Both the position numbers and the translations under genes were made by a program. DNA of 64,000 bases from the NCBI RefSeq assembly GCF_963678635.1, contig NW_026971712.1, forward strand, positions 62,001 through 126,000, written 5' to 3'. Origin of the DNA: Symsagittifera roscoffensis. Lineage: Eukaryota > Xenacoelomorpha > Acoela > Convolutidae. Position 1 is the stretch's first letter. Each line of letters begins with the position of its first letter. Below, one piece after another: positions 30,596 to 42,327 of this stretch. The notes beneath the pieces are model-generated. The model ran no database searches, had not been told where the DNA came from, and worked only from the letters and a program-made list of their open reading frames with translations.

Positions 30596-32548
30596 ATGAC
30601 TTTCCAGTCGGACAACGGCAAAGCTTTTGTGGGGGACTTGACGAAAGAATTGATGAAGAGATCGCACATTGCTCAAGCACACTCAACGACCTATCATCCA
30701 CAGACCAATGGGTTGGTAGAGAGACAGAACAGGACACTCGTCAACATGTTAAGGGTGTACTGCTCAAGATACATGACGGACTGGGACAAATACCTGCCAC
30801 AGGTAGTAGGAGCATACAACAGTACGCAGCACTCAACGACGGGCATCAGTCCTTTCATGATGTTGACGGGCAGGGAGAGGGCAATGCCTCTAACATTCTT
30901 CTACCCAGAATACGAGGGGAAGAAGACGTCGCCTCAGGCATATGTGAAGGAAGCGATCAAAAGACAACAAGAGCTAAACGAGCTATGCAGGAGGAACACG
31001 GCGCAAGCACAAATGAGACAACGCAAGAAATATGACGAGAAAATATTACAAGCGAAGCCATATGAAGTGGGCCAGTACGTGTGGGTCTTCCAAAATGTCA
31101 TACCGCCCAAGGGAACAAAGAAACTACTCAAGAAGTGGAGGGGACCATTCATGATAACGGAAGTACATCAACAAGGACGGTTCTACCGCTTGAGTACTGG
31201 GCGAGCAGCACATTACGAAAATCTGAAGCCTCACGTCCCGTCCCCGGAAGACTGGTGCCTACCGAAAGACATGGAGGGTCTCGAGTACCTGGTGGTAGAA
31301 CCAGCGTGTGAAGTGAATGAGAAGGGCACCAGGGAGAAAAATGATGGCAATGAAAACTTGAGCTTGGACGACAATGAAAAGATAGAGGTGGAGTCTGAAG
31401 CAGGATCGTTTGCAGAAGAAGACTGGAACGACCCGGAGCAAGATGAGGTGCCGAAGTGGATGGAGCCAGATCGACCAATATCACCGGGAACCAGAACTGG
31501 CAATCGTAAACGGACGGGTATGAGATACAACAGATACGGGGATGACTTCTTGATTGACAAGATACAGCCAGACAAATTGGGCGAGGAATTACTGAGTGCA
31601 GGCGAACTGGAAGCCGAAGAGGAATGGCAGGTCATTGATGATGGAGAACACTATCCGCAGGAAGATTACTCGACACCAGAAATGGAGACGGACCTCGAAC
31701 AGAGCGAGATAGAGAGGAGGGAGAACACGAACTTGAGGATACTAGAGTGGATACGCGACGTCAAAGACGAAGGCCATGGAGGACAGAGTATCCAGCAAGT
31801 CGACGTGTCAGCGGAAAAACACAAGAAGTCAGAAGACCCTCTCTTCGGCTGGACGGCGACAGACAGGCCGCTGGACATTCCACCGGACAATTCAGACCCG
31901 ACAACATCGACGGGGACGTCGATAAATATTTTTGTCCGGGGAGTGGGGGTAGGACTTACCCACACCGAAAATTTGATGATAAAGAAGCTCAAGGAAGTGA
32001 GAGAAACAAGCGAATTGGAACTGGAAGAAGAAGAGCCAGAGCATAACATAGGCCGGAATTTCAAAACGAAATTTGAAATACCCAATCAGTACTCGGAAAA
32101 CATCATGATAACAGATAGTGACTTCATCCTGTCAAACAGAACGAGCGCGATCTGCATCACGGCAGACATGAGTTTCAAATCGAGACTGGAAGCTGACTTC
32201 AAGAGAGAATACCAGAACGTAGAGTTTCTGTTCAGACAGAGACCAGGACTGGGAGGGATGGCAGCGCTCCCACCATCAGTAGCACAAGTCCCGGGGAAAT
32301 ACCTGTGCTTCCTAGTGACGAGGGTCAATGACAGGAACACAATTGATCCCGAACACGTGATGTTGGCACTAACAAGACTACGAGACTTCATGATTGAAAG
32401 AGGGATAACAGAGGTCTCAATGCCGGTGTATGACCCAAACAGGGGCAAACTGAGCCCAAGGGAATTGTACGCTATCCTACATGTGGTCTTTGCAGAAACT
32501 GAGATAATGGTGTATCTTCATAAGAAGTACTACTTGAGCATCGCCTGA
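30596..32548 (+). CDS. pol: Pol C-terminus: integrase remainder, GPY/F-like domain, macrodomain-like extension
   Basis: A 650-codon frame continues the integrase one frame away from 26928-30563; the break lies at about 30530-30560. It has the second Asp (QSDNGKAF, residue 6) and the catalytic Glu (NGLVERQNR, about 41). A GPY/F-like motif (WRGPFMITEV) is near 180. Residues 210-490 are acidic and low-complexity. Residues about 496-648 resemble the OARD1/TARG1 macrodomain group in order: a strand and GD-like turn (ITDSDF), a CITAD segment, LEADFKREY, LGGMAAL, YLCFLVTRVND, a helix with LRDFMIERGI, VSMPVYDP and a final FAETEIMVYL. The glycine-rich ligand loops of active macrodomains are altered here. 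Confidence 0.8.
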   Translation: MTFQSDNGKAFVGDLTKELMKRSHIAQAHSTTYHPQTNGLVERQNRTLVNMLRVYCSRYMTDWDKYLPQVVGAYNSTQHSTTGISPFMMLTGRERAMPLTFFYPEYEGKKTSPQAYVKEAIKRQQELNELCRRNTAQAQMRQRKKYDEKILQAKPYEVGQYVWVFQNVIPPKGTKKLLKKWRGPFMITEVHQQGRFYRLSTGRAAHYENLKPHVPSPEDWCLPKDMEGLEYLVVEPACEVNEKGTREKNDGNENLSLDDNEKIEVESEAGSFAEEDWNDPEQDEVPKWMEPDRPISPGTRTGNRKRTGMRYNRYGDDFLIDKIQPDKLGEELLSAGELEAEEEWQVIDDGEHYPQEDYSTPEMETDLEQSEIERRENTNLRILEWIRDVKDEGHGGQSIQQVDVSAEKHKKSEDPLFGWTATDRPLDIPPDNSDPTTSTGTSINIFVRGVGVGLTHTENLMIKKLKEVRETSELELEEEEPEHNIGRNFKTKFEIPNQYSENIMITDSDFILSNRTSAICITADMSFKSRLEADFKREYQNVEFLFRQRPGLGGMAALPPSVAQVPGKYLCFLVTRVNDRNTIDPEHVMLALTRLRDFMIERGITEVSMPVYDPNRGKLSPRELYAILHVVFAETEIMVYLHKKYYLSIA

Positions 32549-33041
32549 GTCGGGTACACGGGGGTATCGAGCCGGGTGTGAGGGAGGAGTCTTGAGCTAG
32601 GTACTGGGGTACAAAACAGGTAAGGGATCTTAGGGGTGATTGGCATGACAATTATTATTTTAAATGATTGATGGTGCTAAAACATAAAATGTATCTGCAT
32701 GTTTTTAGAGAATTTTAATTGAACTATTTTAGTAGGGCGAAAAGGATAGGGTTTTTAATCATAAAAGTAATGGGTTTTTCTGGTTAAGGACAGAGCTTGT
32801 CAGTCTAAAAAATCGGGTGTTATTTTCAGATTGATTTGTTGAACTCACGTTGACTACTCATCTACATTCAATTGAAGGAAGAAAACGATATCTCAAAAAG
32901 AAAACTCAAGCTGCTCATACTCAAGTTGCTCAGGTAATACTCAAGTTGCTCAGGTAAAATTCAAGTTGCTCAGGTAAAACTCAAGTTGCTCAGGTGAAAC
33001 TCAAGTTGCTAATACTCAAGGACCCAATTGAAATCACAGAA
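32549..33041 (+). other. Spacer between pol and the third ORF, with splice-like signals
   Basis: No coding frame. ACAGGTAAGG at 32617-32626 is a strong 5' splice-site match (boundary 32619/32620). A 20-bp repeat array follows, with a CAG-GTAA or CAG-GTGA in each unit. ATCACAG at 33033-33039, two bases before the ATG at 33042, could be a 3' splice site. A spliced message for the third ORF is inferred only. Confidence 0.5.
32901..33020 (+). repeat. 20-bp tandem repeat carrying splice-donor-like motifs
   Basis: The unit is AATACTCAAGTTGCTCAGGT with small variants; about five copies. Candidate donor boundaries fall at 32933, 32953, 32973 and 32993. The core CTCAAG(C/T)TGCTCA also occurs in the LTR (about 18461 and 42765). 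Confidence 0.85.
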
Positions 33042-36000
33042 ATGGCAGATCGATTCTGGAAGTCCATGCCATCGGCTCTGAAAAAGCCCACACTTGACTA
33101 ATTGTACAGACGGCTGAGGGACCTGGATTACACTCAAGTGGACGAGAGAATGGCAGTGATGCTGAATGCCATCCTACAATTGGAGGAACAGGGCGAGTGT
33201 CGAGAGTCTGCGACGGAAGCGGTTTTGATGGTAGGCTACACCACTGATGGGGTGTCCAATCAAGAACAGACCAGATGGCTGTCCTGGAACGTGGACGGAG
33301 CGATAAGGGGGTTCGATTTGGCGAGGAACCCTGGCCTGAACAACAATACGGAGTATGGCGCGGGGGAATTCCCACTGCCGGTCAGACCATCAGTCAGGTC
33401 CACGAGCCAGAGTACGAGTAAAGTACCATCGATGACACGGGCACAGCAGACGGGGGAAGCTTATCCGGACGTCAGTGCCATGAAAAAAGAACTCGAGAGG
33501 ACCCAGCGGGAAAGGAATAAGGCGAACCTCGACCGGGATCAAGCGGTGCTTGAGAGGGATCAAGCGCGGATAGAACTGGACATAATGAAAGCTGAACGGC
33601 TACAGGCAGAAAAGGTGCGGGAGAATTCCGCGAATTGTGAGCAGCTGAAGCAGGCTCTCGAGAGAGATCAGGCAAAACTTGAGAGGATCCAGCAACAACA
33701 ACGCGAGCTCGATATGCAGAAAGGGGCTAGGCCCAAAGAACGGGTAGTGACTGTCTCAAGGCCAGAGTCACGCATGGAAGTGGATGAAGCTCCTAGGTCA
33801 AAGGGACGATTCAACCTCAATCGTGCGGCTCAGGAACATATGAACGAGGGGCTGGAGGTATGGATACCGCCCGAATCGACATCCTCCCTGCGTGGAATGG
33901 AGACTCAAGTGATACGACCATTGATGGACGTCGCGCTGCCTGGATATACACCGAGTTCGACCCCGGGTAGTAGTCAGGTGAGTGGCGGCTCGTCACGATT
34001 GAAAGAGTTGCACGAGAGGCTACAGCTGAGGAATCGCGAGAGTCCGGCAAGAGCGGACTTACCCTCGACTTGGGGGGAGCAACCTGTCAGGAGTGTGGTG
34101 ATCTCGAGCTACAAGAAGAATACGGAAGGGAGATATCGCAAGCACAATCGGATAGACTGGAGCGCGGCGCAGAGGGAGAGGAGAGATTGCTTCCACGACG
34201 CGACTTGGGTGGAATACTTCACGTATCCGCGAGTACCTGAAGGCGTGGTTCACTTGATCATTGGGGACAGCTTGCTGCGGGTGCTGACCCGGATCCAGTC
34301 CCATTGGCAAACGGGAATCTTGAGCTTCGCCGGAGCCGCAACGCCGCAGATGTTAGCGACACTTGAGATGCTAGGGATGGTGAGTGTATACACGGTCACC
34401 CTGATGGTCGGGACGAATGACGTGTCCAGGGGGGAAGCAAGGAAGGTGACAAGGCTGCACGAAAAGATGAGCTGCATTCTCGAGGAAATGCGGATCCAAA
34501 TGGATCCGGCCATTCTCACGGTATGTACTGTTCCCTACAACATGGGAGCGGACCAACATGCAGAAGAGATGAACACAAAAGTGCGAGGCCTGAATGAAAC
34601 AGTCAGGAAGATACATCAAAGGAGTGTCCTTCCCCTTAGGCTACTGGACGTGGCTGAGCAAATGGAGCTATCCTCTTTCCCTGACGATGCATCTGCGGAT
34701 GGCATTCACTTTGATAGGCCCAGAGGGGTGGAGTGGTTGAACAACATCTTCCAGAGACATATATGCGCGCTAGAGGCGGAACTGCTGGAGACAGCACAGG
34801 TCACGTTCAGACCACCTCCAAACCCACCCTGCTTCAACCCGAGATCTTTATCCAGTCGCTTGGGCGAGAGAGCCGATTCTAGAGACAGTTCGAGGAACAG
34901 CCGGACCAAGTTACCGAGCACCTCGCCCATGGAAGCTGATGAAGCGGCATCAGCAACTCCTCAGGGGTCGATAGTGTCCTCAGTGGTGGTTGCGGAGAAA
35001 AAGAGGTCAGAGAAGCCACTGGAGACCAGCAGACAAAAATATGAAGAGAAGGTCAAGGAACTGGATCTGGAGGATCTAGAATGTAGGCAGGAGCTAGCGA
35101 GAACTTTGGGTCTTGAGCAGGTATCACACGAAGACTTGGGGAGACACCGGTGCGTGGACTGGTTGAAGGCTCATGAAACACGTTTCTCGAGAGCGAAGTT
35201 GACAGAGACGGCGGACCTGACTGGAATTCCCACAAAGTCGGTGATGGGGCCAATTAATTACAGACCTCTCAAGTCTTTGGGGAGCCCGGGACTGGTGGTG
35301 GAGCCTCCCAAACACCGAACCAGCATTGCCAGGATTAGAGTGGCCACTCCAGCACAATTGAGAGTGGTAGACAAACTGATGAACCCGAGAGAGATGGAGT
35401 TACCAGACGCCGCATATGAAGGCGCAAAATTAGCCAATGATCCCCGATATGGGAAACCCTGCGGGCAGGCGCAATTGGCCAAAACCTTAGCAGTTTACGA
35501 CAGGGCAGACCCGGCTGCAGCAAGGGTGGTTATCATGGCAGGATCAGATTTTGAAGGAACGTCTCCCAAGTTGTTTTGGCCAGAGACCCTGATATATGCC
35601 CTGCCGGGAGCGGAGCTAAACCAGATGTTGACCCAGGTGGTGGCAATGAAGTCAGAAATGCCCTGCGAACCAGAGTTACTGCTGTTTGCAGGGATGAACG
35701 ATCATCTGCACACAACGGGATTTCTAGAGCAGCTCAAGGGTGGTGAACCTACGCCAAAGAGGATTTGAGAGGCCATCCAGACTTTATTCGCGGCCATAAA
35801 TGAAGTACAAGAGAATGTTGCCTCAAGATTCGGCTCCAAGACAAAAGTGGCGTTCACAATATCCCCCGGATACTCGAGCATGCCGCTTGCTCTGCAATTC
35901 GTGTACGCTATCTTGATCTTGATCGCAGAGGGGAATGGGTGGCGTGTCCTGATGGCAGCTCCCAACCGAGAATTGGAACCGACGAACTTGAGAATGCGCA

Positions 36001-39000
36001 AATCAGAACTCGCGGCGGCATGGGCGGATGTCTCCCATGCGTTGAGAGGCTTTTACGAGTTAGCCGACATCCTCATCGTGTTTGACGAGGTCCTCTTATT
36101 AGAGATATCTAACTTCGCTAGGCAACTTAAGCTCAGCCCGATCATTAGGGACGATCATCCAGTGGTGGTTCACCTGACGGCTAGTCTGTGGGTCCGGGAG
36201 TTGACCATCACAAGCTCGACCAGCAGATCTAGAGGGCCAAACAACGAAAGGAAGAACGTGGCCGCATCGGAGAAGCAACTGGAGTCGATGGTGCATCGGT
36301 TGGCACAAGAGGGAGGCAAATGGCCCTTCTTAACACCAAGATTGGAAAACGCCACAGGGAAAACAAGAGAGGATGCGCCGCTTCTGGTGAAGCAGATCTG
36401 GGATTTTCTTGAGGAGCAACTGGGAAAAGCTGAGGAGAGGGAGATGACGGTTGGCAGGTTCGTCACAGCAGCCAATGAGGTCACAATTGGAGGGTTCTGG
36501 AGGGAGCACGCGTGGGGTGAGCTAAAGACGAGGAGGGATCATGAGATTCTCGAGTTCTTGAGTCCTTGTTGGGGAAAAGAGTTCCTGACCGAAGTGTACA
36601 GCGCGAAGGAGACGATCTTCAAAGCGTTCATACAGGAGGTATTGAATATGCCTATCAGCCTGTTGCTGGCGCTGTACCTGGTCTACCCGAGATACTTGTT
36701 TAATATGGGCCCAGCATACATGTTCAGTCGTGGCGTGGACGCCCTCAGAATAGACGGGTATTTGACGTTAGTGCTTCTGACCCACGGTGAACTGGCGTCA
36801 TTCCACCGATTAATGAGGTATGGGGAGCCCCTGTCGATGGGAAGAACACACTCGAGTATTGAGACCTACTCGTACAAGTGTGCGGCCGGGCTAAGGACGC
36901 TGCTAGTGCAGTATCTACTGATGCAGAACAGGTACCTGACTGGTGAAGAAAAGAGCCCGAAGACAAGAGAGGAGTGGAGAAGAGTGAATGGAGGCATGCC
37001 CCTATTAACGGACCTATGCCTGGCTATGAGATCGGATCCCATGGGGATCATCCGGGGGCTAGGGGAGGTCGTGACTTGTATCTATGGACCGGCCGTCACG
37101 TTCGCGTTTCCAGATCCTCTGGTGACAGCTTATCGACACTCCGTAACACACGTGAGCCTCATAAGCGTACTAGATGGAACGACACTGAACTGGTGCCAGC
37201 AAGAGGTGCTAAGGGCACAAATGAGCAACACGGTGCTCTTCGGAAAGGTGAAGGATCCGGAGTTGATCGTGTACAGTTTCCGAGGACAACTGCAATGCCG
37301 GATGGGAGGCAAGCGCGAGGGCCCCATCGAAACTTACCCCAAGTTCTGGAACTTGAATTCCTTGGCAGCCAATGGGCAAGAAATCTTGAGAATTCCTGCA
37401 TGGACGAAAAGTTTTGAGTTAGTGAAAAAGGAGCTAGAGGCGATATTGGAGAGAGAAGCCCTACCAACGAGCATTCCAGAGTTCCCCATAGTGAGGAGAA
37501 TGACCCTAGGGATGAACAGTTCCCTGGTTGTCCCGTCCCCTTACGCGAGAACCACAACCGAAGAACGGCAGAAGGAGTTTACCGACGGCTGGGACCCGCT
37601 CTTCATCGGCTACACTGCATCGATTTATTTCCATACCAGCGATGTGAAGATAAACTCATGGACGACTCAAGCCAAGAAGATGAGGGGGTCGATGCCCCCG
37701 AAATTCGAAGTGCGAGATGCCTTGAGAATACTTAAGCGGGCAAGTCTAGAGAACCAGTTGCCGGCATGGGACGACGGCAGGATGATAGTGGAGGAAGGGC
37801 ATATCGCACTGAAAGCAGACGAGATGCTGTTTGCCACAAGGAGATACCGGGCACCTTACGGACTAGAGCAGGTGGAACGGGATAGGGAAGGAAAGAAGCT
37901 GGATGCAGCAGGTCCATTGTACGTGGCACTGACAGAACACAAGGGGACGAGTCCAACGACACCATCACCCCTTTCAGTAGACACCCCTGGGGATAAAAAG
38001 AGTGGCACCGTGGGAGATCGATTCAAGAGGATTTTTGAGAGAAGAGAAGCAGAGTCGGGAGATGAGAGCATGGATGAAACTCTCAGTGAGGCAGGAGAGG
38101 ATATGGAGGTGGGAAACACGCCGGAGCAGAAGCCAACGGAAGAGGAGTTCACTGCGCAGGAACTGTTGAAGGATCTGAGTGAAGAAAACTGGGCAGATAC
38201 CCCCACACCACCTTTGACCTCGTCCCCCCACAAGTACCCAGAGATGTCATTGACGAGCGAAAATCCCAACATGGGAATGATCTTCTTGAGTGCGGAGAGA
38301 AGGGAAAAGAATACCTTCGAGGGAAACAGAGACGCCTTCCTGGGCACTCTGGACAGAGATGCATGGCAAAAGTTCTTGAGCGATTTCAATCGAGAAGTGG
38401 ATGAAGACACCACGTTGGATAATTTCAAAGAGGAACTGTGGGACACGGTGGTGAAGTTTGGTGAGCCTGTCCTGATGGGGACGGGTTTAGAGGAAAAAGC
38501 CAGAGTAGAACTGCTGAACAAGATGGTCGAGTTGAGGAAATCAAGAAAGACCAGAGAAGACAAATGTAAAGACAGCTCTACTCCGAAACAGAAAACTGAC
38601 AGTAAAATAATTAAATGTACAAGGGGGGATAAGGTAGGAACTAGTAATATGATTAAAAGTACTAATATCCTTAAGGCTCGAGCAGGGGGGAGGCAAGAGT
38701 TGGTTGGAGAAAAGGAAGTTGAATCAGTGATGATAACGACGACGCCCCCAAACAATGACGTGAGATATCGCAAGAGGAAGAGAGACGTGGAGGGATTGGG
38801 CAGTCCTTCAGCTGATGCGGTCTCGGAAAGAGACTTGAGAGAAACGGCCCCCATGGTTCTGGCGCGATGGAAGACGGCAGCCTACAAGAGTAGCTATGAA
38901 CCGAGGAAACTGCTCGACATAGAAAAAGAAATGGAAGATCCCACTAGTTCAGTGACAGAGGAGGATTTCAAACCTCAGAGAATAAAAATGAAGCGAGGTT

Positions 39001-41888
39001 CGACGAGCGGGCAGACCTGGGAAGTAGATGTTGGCAAAGAATGGGTCTCAAGTGAACATCAGGCTGTTGGGAAACAAGTGACCAGTGATCCTCTTGAGAA
39101 AAATAAAACCAGAAATACCTCCCGCCCGTGGTGGATAGCCCTCGAGACATTGAAGGAGATGGAAGACTGTTTGAAGAAATTGAACAGTGGAGTGGCCCGC
39201 AAACGACACAGTTGGGCCACTCAGCAGAAGGCTGAGGTTAACAAGATAGAATTGGCAAACCAGCTGAAGAGATCCTGGCAGAAATTATTGAAGGATCATT
39301 TTGAAGAGGCTATGAGGACACCCTCATCGGCACCGCCGCTGATGGCAAATCCCTTTATCAGGACTGCAGGACAACTGATGTTCGCGTGGAGCCTGTTGGG
39401 GATAGAGCTGGAGACACTGACTTCGTACGATAAGTTGAAGTTGGGAGGCAAAAATCTAGAGATATATCGAATGCTGATGCAGCACGTCGCCAGGGACAAC
39501 TCAGGCTTGAGTCTGGCAAGAAGGAAAGATGCAACCTGTTTCTTGAGGTGGACGATGTCGATGATGACTGACAGCACCATCCTAGCATGTCATCAGAGAG
39601 CAGTTGGAAGCAAGACGCTGGAAAGGAGAGTCTCCACAGTCATCTTGAATGTATACCAGAGCACTGGGATAGAGAAGGAGGATGGTTCTAGGCAATCTCT
39701 GGAGAGCCATAGGAAGTTGGATGAGATACGAAGGTTCTACAACAAGAAGTTCGAAGAGAAAAACGACGTTCACCGCAACCTGGCTTCGTCAGGGGAGTAC
39801 TTAAAACTCAACAAAAAGGGAGAATACCAATATGTTTCTGGAGTAATGGGAATGGCGTACAACCCCTTCTTGGACCCGGAAGCTGGAGGTGCCCACAGAA
39901 ACTATGAAGTGGCGGAGCTGCTGAAGTTCTGGACAGAGAACATAATGGAGATAGACACTGTGGAGAGAGAGAGACCTAGCCTGGGTCTGGTTCTTGAGAG
40001 GACGCCGGAATTGATAAGTGTGCCACGCTCAAGTAAAAGAGTGGAGCTAAAAATGGATAACGGGAATGGTGTGTTGACCACGAATCTGGGAGTGGTATGG
40101 AAATTACTCAGACCCTCTTGGTGTCCACATCCCCACGCGAGTCTGATTGAGGAGGTCACTGAGAGAGTGAGATTGGCACCGACAGAGGATGAGGACTTGG
40201 CGACCTTGAGTATAATACACAGGCTGATCCTGCCTCAGATGAAAGAATCAAGTGAGGTGATGAGTGGAACAGGGTCGGTGAAGAGGATGGAGCCGGGCAG
40301 TTGTCTTGATTCGACATGTGGCAACGGCGAGCATACTTGTGATGGACGATCATGCGTCAGGATACAGTCTTTCCAGAAAGAGGACCTCATCACCTGGTTT
40401 GAGGATATCACCGAAAGGGAGAAGAGCGAGATACAGATAGTGGCTGAATGTTACGCGAGTACCACCGTGAACCTAGCGACTGCCTTGGGATTTTTCTCAA
40501 GAATGTGCAGTCTCCAGTCACTGGAGAGGCTAGAGTCAGAACACCACCTGGTGACCGCGTTGAGCGTGGAATCATGGCCCGGAGTGTTACAAGTGAACCA
40601 GAAGCACATCAAGAGTTGGAAGATTGGGCTCGAGGCGGAGATGGGATTTCCCATGAGCGAAGCGTATGGATTGCCTCTAAATGTGAAATCCTTAGTGGGG
40701 TCAGTGCTGGCTAACCTATGTGGAAGCCACTATCCACTACACATGGCGATGGTGGAGGTGTCCAGCCAGAGGGTATTGATAGACAAAGCCTTCTCAGTGC
40801 CCAAATGCGTGAGACTAGCTCGGATGTCACATCATTCACACAAGCTGTTGAGGAAGATCCGGGGAGCAGTACCAAAGGAACAAAGAGACGACTTGAGTGA
40901 AATCTGGGGTGAAGGACTCCTAGGCTTGGAGAGCGAAAATACAAGTGATCACGGGAGGCAAAATGTGGTGGGGAAACCCGCAGTAGGTGCTCCAAGCTCG
41001 GAAGAAGTCGACGTGATACACGAGAAAATGATGGAACTTGAGCCTCTCCTAGAAGCTTCGGGAGAACGCAATCTTAGAAGCATCGACCTCACACAGGGGG
41101 ATTGTCCATGCCACTGTCTGGCGCAGACAGTGTGGTACCCAGACCGCGCCAATCTCTGTCTGATCTGGGACGTAGAAGAAATTAAGTCACTGGGACTACC
41201 GGAGCATCGACAAAAAGTGACCATCTTGGTGATAAGCACGATGCTGGCTCTGCGATGGATTGAGGAAAATATAGCGAAGTATAGAGAATCGAGAACGCCA
41301 ACAGCTGAGTCGATTCATGCGATAGATTACAGCAGGAGGCTAGAGTTGTTTGAGACCGCGTGCAAGGTATTCGCCATACCAGTGGAAGTCAGACATATAT
41401 GGAGCCGCCTGAGATTCTTTCCTTGGTTTCGTGCGACGTTGACATCCTGGTTGTATGTAGTGACAAAGGACCACATGAGGAAACATCAAAAGGAATATCG
41501 ACAATTCCAAGCTGAAATAGGACCAGATGCCTTTAAGAGACCTCTACTAACCCATCGAAATGCGATCACGGCGGGGTGGAAAAGAATGGGCAGAGTATCC
41601 AGAGACAATTCTAGAGCGAGGGAAACGATACTGGAGGAGGACCTGGCGAGGAATGTAAGCATGAGTCTTCACAACTCCTTCTGTTTGAACCGAGAGTCGA
41701 AGGTGAAGAGCCTACCAAATCAATCGAAGAGGTTGCAAGAGCAGAGGGAGTGGATGCGATCCTATGAACAGTTGAAGGCCTGGGAGGACATTGTGATCAG
41801 CTCCGATGACGAAGAGGCACTGTTGGAACAAATTACAGTGCCAAGAACACCGGTATCGGGTACCTCGAAGGCGAAGAACACGAGGTGA
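33042..41888 (+). pseudogene. Third ORF of the large element, ~2,950 codons, SGNH hydrolase domain, two in-frame stops
   Basis: From ATG 33042 one reading frame runs to TGA at 41888, broken by TAA at 33099-33101 and TGA at 35766-35768; sequence on both sides reads through smoothly. N-terminal third: a coiled-coil (about 33480-33720), then an SGNH domain with LIIGDSLLRVL (block I), SFAGA (block II), LMVGTNDVS (block III) and ADGIHFD (block V), all four catalytic blocks present. A second divergent SGNH-like unit spans the TGA (35520-36190). The remaining roughly 1,850 residues alternate globular and acidic Ser/Thr/Pro-rich stretches; I recognise no domain. No signal peptide or envelope-type membrane anchor is evident. 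Function is unknown; the SGNH motifs suggest ester hydrolysis. Confidence 0.8.
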
Positions 41889-42327
41889 GCCAGTGGCTCG
41901 AAAGGAAATTCTAGAGTCTTGAGTCTTGAGAGGGAGGGGGCTTGAGAGTGAACTTGGATGAAATCTGGGTTCACTAAAAAAGAAATTTTAGATGAATAAA
42001 ATATCGTTATTAATATGATAGATCTATTATATGAGTCAAATTGATGCATGACAATTTCCTGACTGAATAGGACAAAAGAAATTTTAAAAATACCAGCTTA
42101 AAAAGCGGGAATTCATGGGTGCAGGTGTATGCAGATTTTGATTGCTGTTTAGCGATAGTGTGGAAATTTTATATGGTGGTGAATTTTGGAAGGTAGATAA
42201 ACTCAAGTCCGATGCAAACTTCTGTAAATGACCACTGGCACTGTATCTTGAGCAACACTCGGTTCTCTGGAACTCACTGGCGGATGACAACACACGATGA
42301 GGACATCGATCTCGAGTCCGGGGAGTA
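41889..42327 (+). other. 3' untranslated region of the large element
   Basis: Noncoding stretch from the third ORF to the 3' LTR. It contains TCTTGAGTCTTGAGAGGGAGGGGGCTTGAG-type purine-rich sequence soon after the stop and ends in the putative polypurine tract at 42318-42327. Confidence 0.7.
42318..42327 (+). promoter_or_regulatory. Putative polypurine tract
   Basis: CCGGGGAGTA immediately precedes the 3' LTR. The same bases precede the older LTR at 4650, which supports a conserved role in priming plus-strand DNA synthesis. It is short for a polypurine tract. Confidence 0.5.

Noticed and set aside
37856-38854. 332-codon minus-strand open frame
   Set aside because: It is the complement of the highly acidic, Ser/Glu-rich part of the third ORF; the complement is Ser/Leu-rich low complexity with no motif.
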